From the NCBI GenBank assembly GCA_021780285.1, contig JAJXZA010000384.1, positions 1 to 8,725 of the forward strand: a stretch of 8,725 nucleotides of DNA, given 5' to 3'. The notes below the pieces were generated by a model that saw only the letters and a list, made by a program, of their open reading frames with translations, was not told where the DNA came from and made no database searches. Within the stretch, counting starts at the first letter, position 1. Every line of letters begins with the position of its first letter. Positions 6,544 through 8,725 of this stretch are shown here, in pieces. Source of the stretch: Planctomycetota bacterium (GTDB lineage Bacteria; Planctomycetota; Phycisphaerae; WQYP01). The position numbers and the translations under genes are program-made.

Positions 6544-7329
6544 ATGAACAGCCGCAACATAAGTGATATCTCCACGCCCGCCAGGCCGCCCGCGGTCTCA
6601 CACATACCCATGGTTTACGCGCTGTGTGATGCCGGCCAGCGTGCGTTGGCACGCGGGCGGTATGTCGCCGCCAAACGCCTGCTTGAGCAGTCCGAGCGCA
6701 TGGCTTGGCGCCGGCGCGATGCCGCCGCCCTGGCCCGAATCTATTTGCCTCTGCTTGAAACCTGCCGCCAAATCAGGCAGCTTGCCTGCGAAGGTTTTGT
6801 GTTCGTGGGAGGCCAGGCTAATCCGGCAGCTATGTGGCGCGCAAGCGGCGAGGCAAGTACTCATACGCCCGGTGTGGTGCTGCTGCCGGCCGCTATGCAA
6901 AAATCAGCACAAAAGATTTACTCGGCCGCTCAAAGCCAAAATCGCCCGCTCGAAATACTGGTGCTGTTGCAAAGCGGCCATCAATGGTGGCTTGCTTCAC
7001 CTTACGCGCCCCGTTTGGCCGTCGGCCTGCCGGTACGCTGGCTCGGCCAGGCAGCCCCAGTTACCGCTCCCGAAGCTGATATGCCATGGACCTGCCCGCT
7101 GGCGGCGCCCGGTTTTTATACCGCTGGCTCGCCTCTGGCCGTTATGACCGGTGAGGCGGTGCTTTTGGCATTTGAAAAGCTGGCATTGCAATGGCAGTTG
7201 CGGCACGCCGTGCCGGCCGATCCCTGGGCCAAGATGGCGTTGCTGCGCACCGCCCGCCGCATTGACCCCGCATGTGAATCCGTACTCATGCGGCTGCTGG
7301 CTTTGGCGCAGTCGCTGGCGCATCAATAG
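6544..7329 (+). CDS. Hypothetical protein with TPR-like N-terminal helices
   Basis: I do not recognise this 261-aa protein. Codon use resembles the neighbouring housekeeping genes and the frame is long, so it is very likely real. Residues about 24-80 (ALCDAGQRALARGRYVAAKRLLEQSERMAWRRRDAAALARIYLPLLE) look like one or two tetratricopeptide-type helix pairs. The middle (about 83-190) is mixed alpha/beta with a tryptophan-rich SGHQWWLASPYAPRL stretch. A second helical region (about 205-258) closes the protein. No signal peptide, membrane segment or catalytic signature is visible, so a cytosolic protein-interaction role is the most I would infer. The start is uncertain: ATG 6544 lacks a ribosome site, and ATG 6610 (Met23), just before the conserved-looking helices, is an alternative. 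It may be transcribed separately from ruvB, which ends 322 bp upstream. Confidence 0.75.
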   Translation: MNSRNISDISTPARPPAVSHIPMVYALCDAGQRALARGRYVAAKRLLEQSERMAWRRRDAAALARIYLPLLETCRQIRQLACEGFVFVGGQANPAAMWRASGEASTHTPGVVLLPAAMQKSAQKIYSAAQSQNRPLEILVLLQSGHQWWLASPYAPRLAVGLPVRWLGQAAPVTAPEADMPWTCPLAAPGFYTAGSPLAVMTGEAVLLAFEKLALQWQLRHAVPADPWAKMALLRTARRIDPACESVLMRLLALAQSLAHQ

Positions 7330-7369
7330 AGCCGCTGCGCTCGCCTGCAAACTTATATCAGGACGCACC

Positions 7370-7488
7370 GGGTCTGCCAATAAATCTGGCGTCGGGCCAT
7401 GCCGAATCATACCAAGCGGCATTTGCGCTGCAAAAACATGGGTTATGAATATGAAATATCGCGTCACGCCAGAAAAATTGGCAGACCC
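7370..7488 (+). mobile_element. 119-bp MITE, copy 1
   Basis: The ends are perfect 12-bp inverted repeats, GGGTCTGCCAAT and ATTGGCAGACCC, and the symmetry continues imperfectly to about 23 bp (TCTGGCGT matches inward). An internal palindrome pairs ATGCCG (7399-7404) with CGGCAT (7417-7422). It encodes no transposase. It is flanked by a perfect 9-bp direct repeat, GGACGCACC, at 7361-7369 and 7489-7497, the footprint of a transposition event. It differs from copy 2 at 4 of 119 positions and from copy 3 at 6. It landed between the 261-aa gene and the MNT gene, about 60 bp before the latter's ATG, and may separate that gene from upstream control elements. Confidence 0.93.
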
Positions 7489-7514
7489 GGACGCACCCGG
7501 CCGGGAACCGACAG

Positions 7515-7544
7515 TAGACAGTAAAGCCTACCGCAATCCATAAT
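7515..7544 (+). promoter_or_regulatory. Candidate promoter of the HEPN/MNT module
   Basis: TAGACA (7515-7520) and CATAAT (7539-7544) are spaced 18 bp, each one or two bases off consensus. The -10 ends 7 nt before ATG 7552, implying a leaderless or nearly leaderless message. It lies between MITE copies 1 and 2 and is intact. Low certainty. Confidence 0.3.
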
Positions 7545-7551
7545 ATGTTTC

Positions 7552-7984
7552 ATGATTACCCTTGTGCAAGAGCATCTCTCGGATATCGCGGCGCTGGGTC
7601 TGCCAATTTTTCTGGCGTGACGCGATATTTCATATTCATAACCCATGTTTTTGTAGTGCAAATGCCGTTTGGTATGATTCGGCATGGCCCGACGCCCGAT
7701 TTATTGGCAGACCCGCGGCGCTTTGCCGCAAGTTCGGCGTTCGGAAATTGGAGCTTTTCGGTTCGGCGGCTGCGGGCGAATTCGATGCGGAGGCAAACGA
7801 TGTGGACTTTTTTTACGAGTTTGACGCCGATCCAGAACACCTCGCCGACCGCTACTTCGGTTTGAGCGAGGAGCTTTCAGCACTGCTCGGCCGCCCCGTT
7901 GATCTGGTTAGCAGTGCGGATGTCCGCAACCCCTACTTCCTGCAGGTTGCAAATCGGCACCGGGTGGCGCTCTATGCAGCCTGA
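7552..7984 (+). pseudogene. mntA: MNT-domain nucleotidyltransferase (type VII antitoxin), interrupted by MITE copy 2
   Basis: MntA-type antitoxins transfer AMP to a tyrosine of the HEPN toxin and so silence it. From ATG 7552 the frame reads MITLVQEHLSDIAAL, then enters the MITE and stops at TGA after 22 codons. Deleting the 119-bp element and one 8-bp target copy (7596-7722) rejoins the halves in frame to a 101-aa protein, the usual MNT length. It carries GS (28-29) and DVD (41-43), the nucleotidyltransferase GS...DxD signature, with Asn where this subfamily usually has Ser before DxD. The C-terminal part (from about 7714) is otherwise undamaged. An alternative frame from TTG 7562 reads through the MITE and fuses to the MNT part in phase, so a chimeric 140-aa product cannot be ruled out. 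The 3' end overlaps the HEPN gene by 11 bp, typical of these pairs. Confidence 0.88.
7596..7714 (-). mobile_element. 119-bp MITE, copy 2 (inverted, inside mntA)
   Basis: This is the same element as copies 1 and 3 but in opposite orientation. It matches copy 3 at 117 of 119 positions and copy 1 at 115. The target duplication is GCGGCGCT at 7588-7595 and 7715-7722; it can be read as 9 bp if the last C of the element is counted with it. The insertion point is codon 15 of the MNT antitoxin gene. Together with copy 1, only 107 bp away, it makes a long inverted repeat. No transposase is encoded, so it must have been mobilised in trans by an IS elsewhere. Confidence 0.94.
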
Positions 7985-8315
7985 ATCGGCAAAACTCCTG
8001 CGGGATATTCTCGACGCGGCCGAGCAAATTAAACGGCACACGTGTCAGTGTTCCCGTGCCGCCTACCTCGGCGATGCGGTCTTGCGCGATGCCGTACAAT
8101 AAAATTTCGTCGTGATCGGCAAAGCGTTAAGCCAATTGTGCAAAATAGATCCGCATTCCGCAGAACAGATCAATGAGTGGCGCCGCATCATCGGGTTTCG
8201 TAATCAACTCATTCACGGTTACGGCGTCATCAAAAACGAAATCACGTGGGATATCATCGAAAGCAAACTCCCGGTGCTCCTGCAGGATGTTGAGCGGCTC
8301 CTCGCCGATAAATGA
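7974..8315 (+). pseudogene. hepT: HEPN-domain toxin (type VII), broken by an in-frame stop
   Basis: HepT-type toxins are HEPN ribonucleases paired with an MNT antitoxin. ATG 7974 overlaps the MNT stop by 11 bp, giving translational coupling. The frame runs MQPESAKLLRDILDAAEQIKRH and on to a TAA at 8100-8102 (codon 43), then continues in the same phase as NFVVIGKALSQL to the natural stop at 8313-8315. Read through, the protein is 113 aa, normal for the family. The active-site motif RNQLIHGY (R76, H81, Y83; R-X4-H-X-Y, with Tyr the AMP acceptor) lies beyond the stop and is intact. A single-base change in that codon would restore the frame. A GTG at 8112 could restart a 67-aa fragment carrying the motif, but without the first helices it would probably not fold normally. 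Other genes here use TAA as a normal stop, so recoding is unlikely. Confidence 0.85.
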
Positions 8316-8440
8316 CCAGGCGTACTATCCAATCCTGTGCTGGTTCCGCCGGAATAGGACATTCCGTACTGTCGCCTGAAATACTTTAACCCAAAGTTCC
8401 TTATATAGAAAACGCATTTCACCCGCATAGGCATTGCGAA

Positions 8441-8722
8441 TTATTCAAAAATCAGCTTCCCCGTACTGGGCACACCTCCAGAAGGGTCTGCCAATAAATC
8501 GGGCGTCGGGCCATGCCGAATCATACCAAACGGCATTTGCACTACAAAAACATGGGTTATGACGATGAAATATCGCGTCACGCCAGAAAAATTGGCAGAC
8601 CCCTCCAGAAGGTCCAACGCCCGCCGCTGCAATGCGGTCGGCTCCGCATACTTGATGAACTTGGCCACCACAGCGCCTTTCTCATTACGCAATTCACAAT
8701 GGTTGTGCGTAAGCGTAGCCAT
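8441..8722 (-). CDS. Small hypothetical protein with C-terminus rewritten by MITE copy 3
   Basis: On the minus strand an ATG at 8722 opens a 93-aa frame. Its first 40 residues (MATLTHNHCELRNEKGAVVA...RALDLLE) have sensible codon use. From there it enters the MITE, stays open through all 119 bp, and ends at TAA 8443-8441 after about 13 residues of former downstream DNA. Without the insertion the frame would have ended LLEVCPVRGS at TGA 8454-8452, a 47-aa protein. Only three bases upstream of the ATG are visible, so the true start may lie outside the window and this may be the 3' end of a longer gene. I recognise no family. Whether the chimeric product is made is unknown. Confidence 0.4.
   Translation of the reverse strand: MATLTHNHCELRNEKGAVVAKFIKYAEPTALQRRALDLLEGSANFSGVTRYFIVITHVFVVQMPFGMIRHGPTPDLLADPSGGVPSTGKLIFE
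8484..8602 (+). mobile_element. 119-bp MITE, copy 3
   Basis: It has the same terminal repeats, length and orientation as copy 1, and differs from the reverse complement of copy 2 at only two positions (within 8562-8564). The target duplication is CTCCAGAA (8476-8483 and 8603-8610), or CCTCCAGAA if the final C is shared. It lies 168 bp after the hepT stop and inside the minus-strand small frame. Confidence 0.94.
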
Positions 8723-8725
8723 GGC

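Noticed and set aside
7399..7685. Short frames inside the MITEs (starting MPNHTKRH in each copy)
   Set aside because: They recur only because the element is repeated; they are under 40 residues within the element, run into unrelated flanking DNA, and lack ribosome sites. They are not a transposase.
8316..8451. Spacer after hepT examined for a terminator or gene remnant
   Set aside because: No hairpin with a U tract and no recognisable frame was found.
7370..8602. Three spaced repeats as a CRISPR array
   Set aside because: Units are 119 bp, in mixed orientation, irregularly spaced, and bounded by inverted ends and target duplications, so they are transposable elements.

Overview
The window reads as a chromosomal segment of a GC-rich bacterium. 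A planctomycete-like (Planctomycetota, possibly Phycisphaerae) origin is my inference. The main clue is the RuvA pattern in which an EYIEGN segment is followed by a PRLIGF segment, which I associate from memory with that phylum; no search was run. The left three quarters are housekeeping genes on the + strand. The last 1.4 kb is a decaying accessory patch.

Layout: (1) 2-1261 is a Ppx/GppA phosphatase with a C-terminal HD domain, cut by the left edge. (2) mutL follows immediately (1288-3207) and has the nuclease motif of endonuclease-type MutL proteins. (3) 3208-3653 is non-coding and AT-rich towards its right end. (4) 3633-4359 is a self-contained transcription unit: an AT-rich upstream tract, a consensus sigma70-type promoter, a structured leader of about 200 nt, a 129-aa predicted secreted protein of unknown function, and a strong intrinsic terminator. 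(5) ruvA (4490-5116) and ruvB (5166-6221) encode the Holliday-junction branch-migration motor; ruvC is not in the window. (6) 6222-6543 is non-coding with REP-like palindromes. (7) 6544-7329 encodes an unrecognised 261-aa protein.

The right end is the most interesting part. Three near-identical 119-bp elements with terminal inverted repeats (GGGTCTGCCAAT...) and 8-9 bp target duplications lie within 1.25 kb (7370-7488, 7596-7714, 8484-8602). They encode no transposase and look like a recently active MITE family. The middle copy sits at codon 15 of an MNT nucleotidyltransferase gene (mntA-like antitoxin). Removing the element plus one target repeat restores a clean 101-aa MNT protein. The overlapping HEPN toxin gene (hepT-like) is broken separately by an in-frame TAA at codon 43, upstream of its R-X4-H-X-Y motif. 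Both halves of a type VII (HEPN/MNT) toxin-antitoxin module are therefore damaged. The third MITE lies in a small minus-strand reading frame and rewrites its C-terminus.

MutL and RuvAB are both DNA-repair/recombination proteins, but nothing here shows that they are co-regulated. The secreted-protein unit between them is insulated by its own promoter and terminator.
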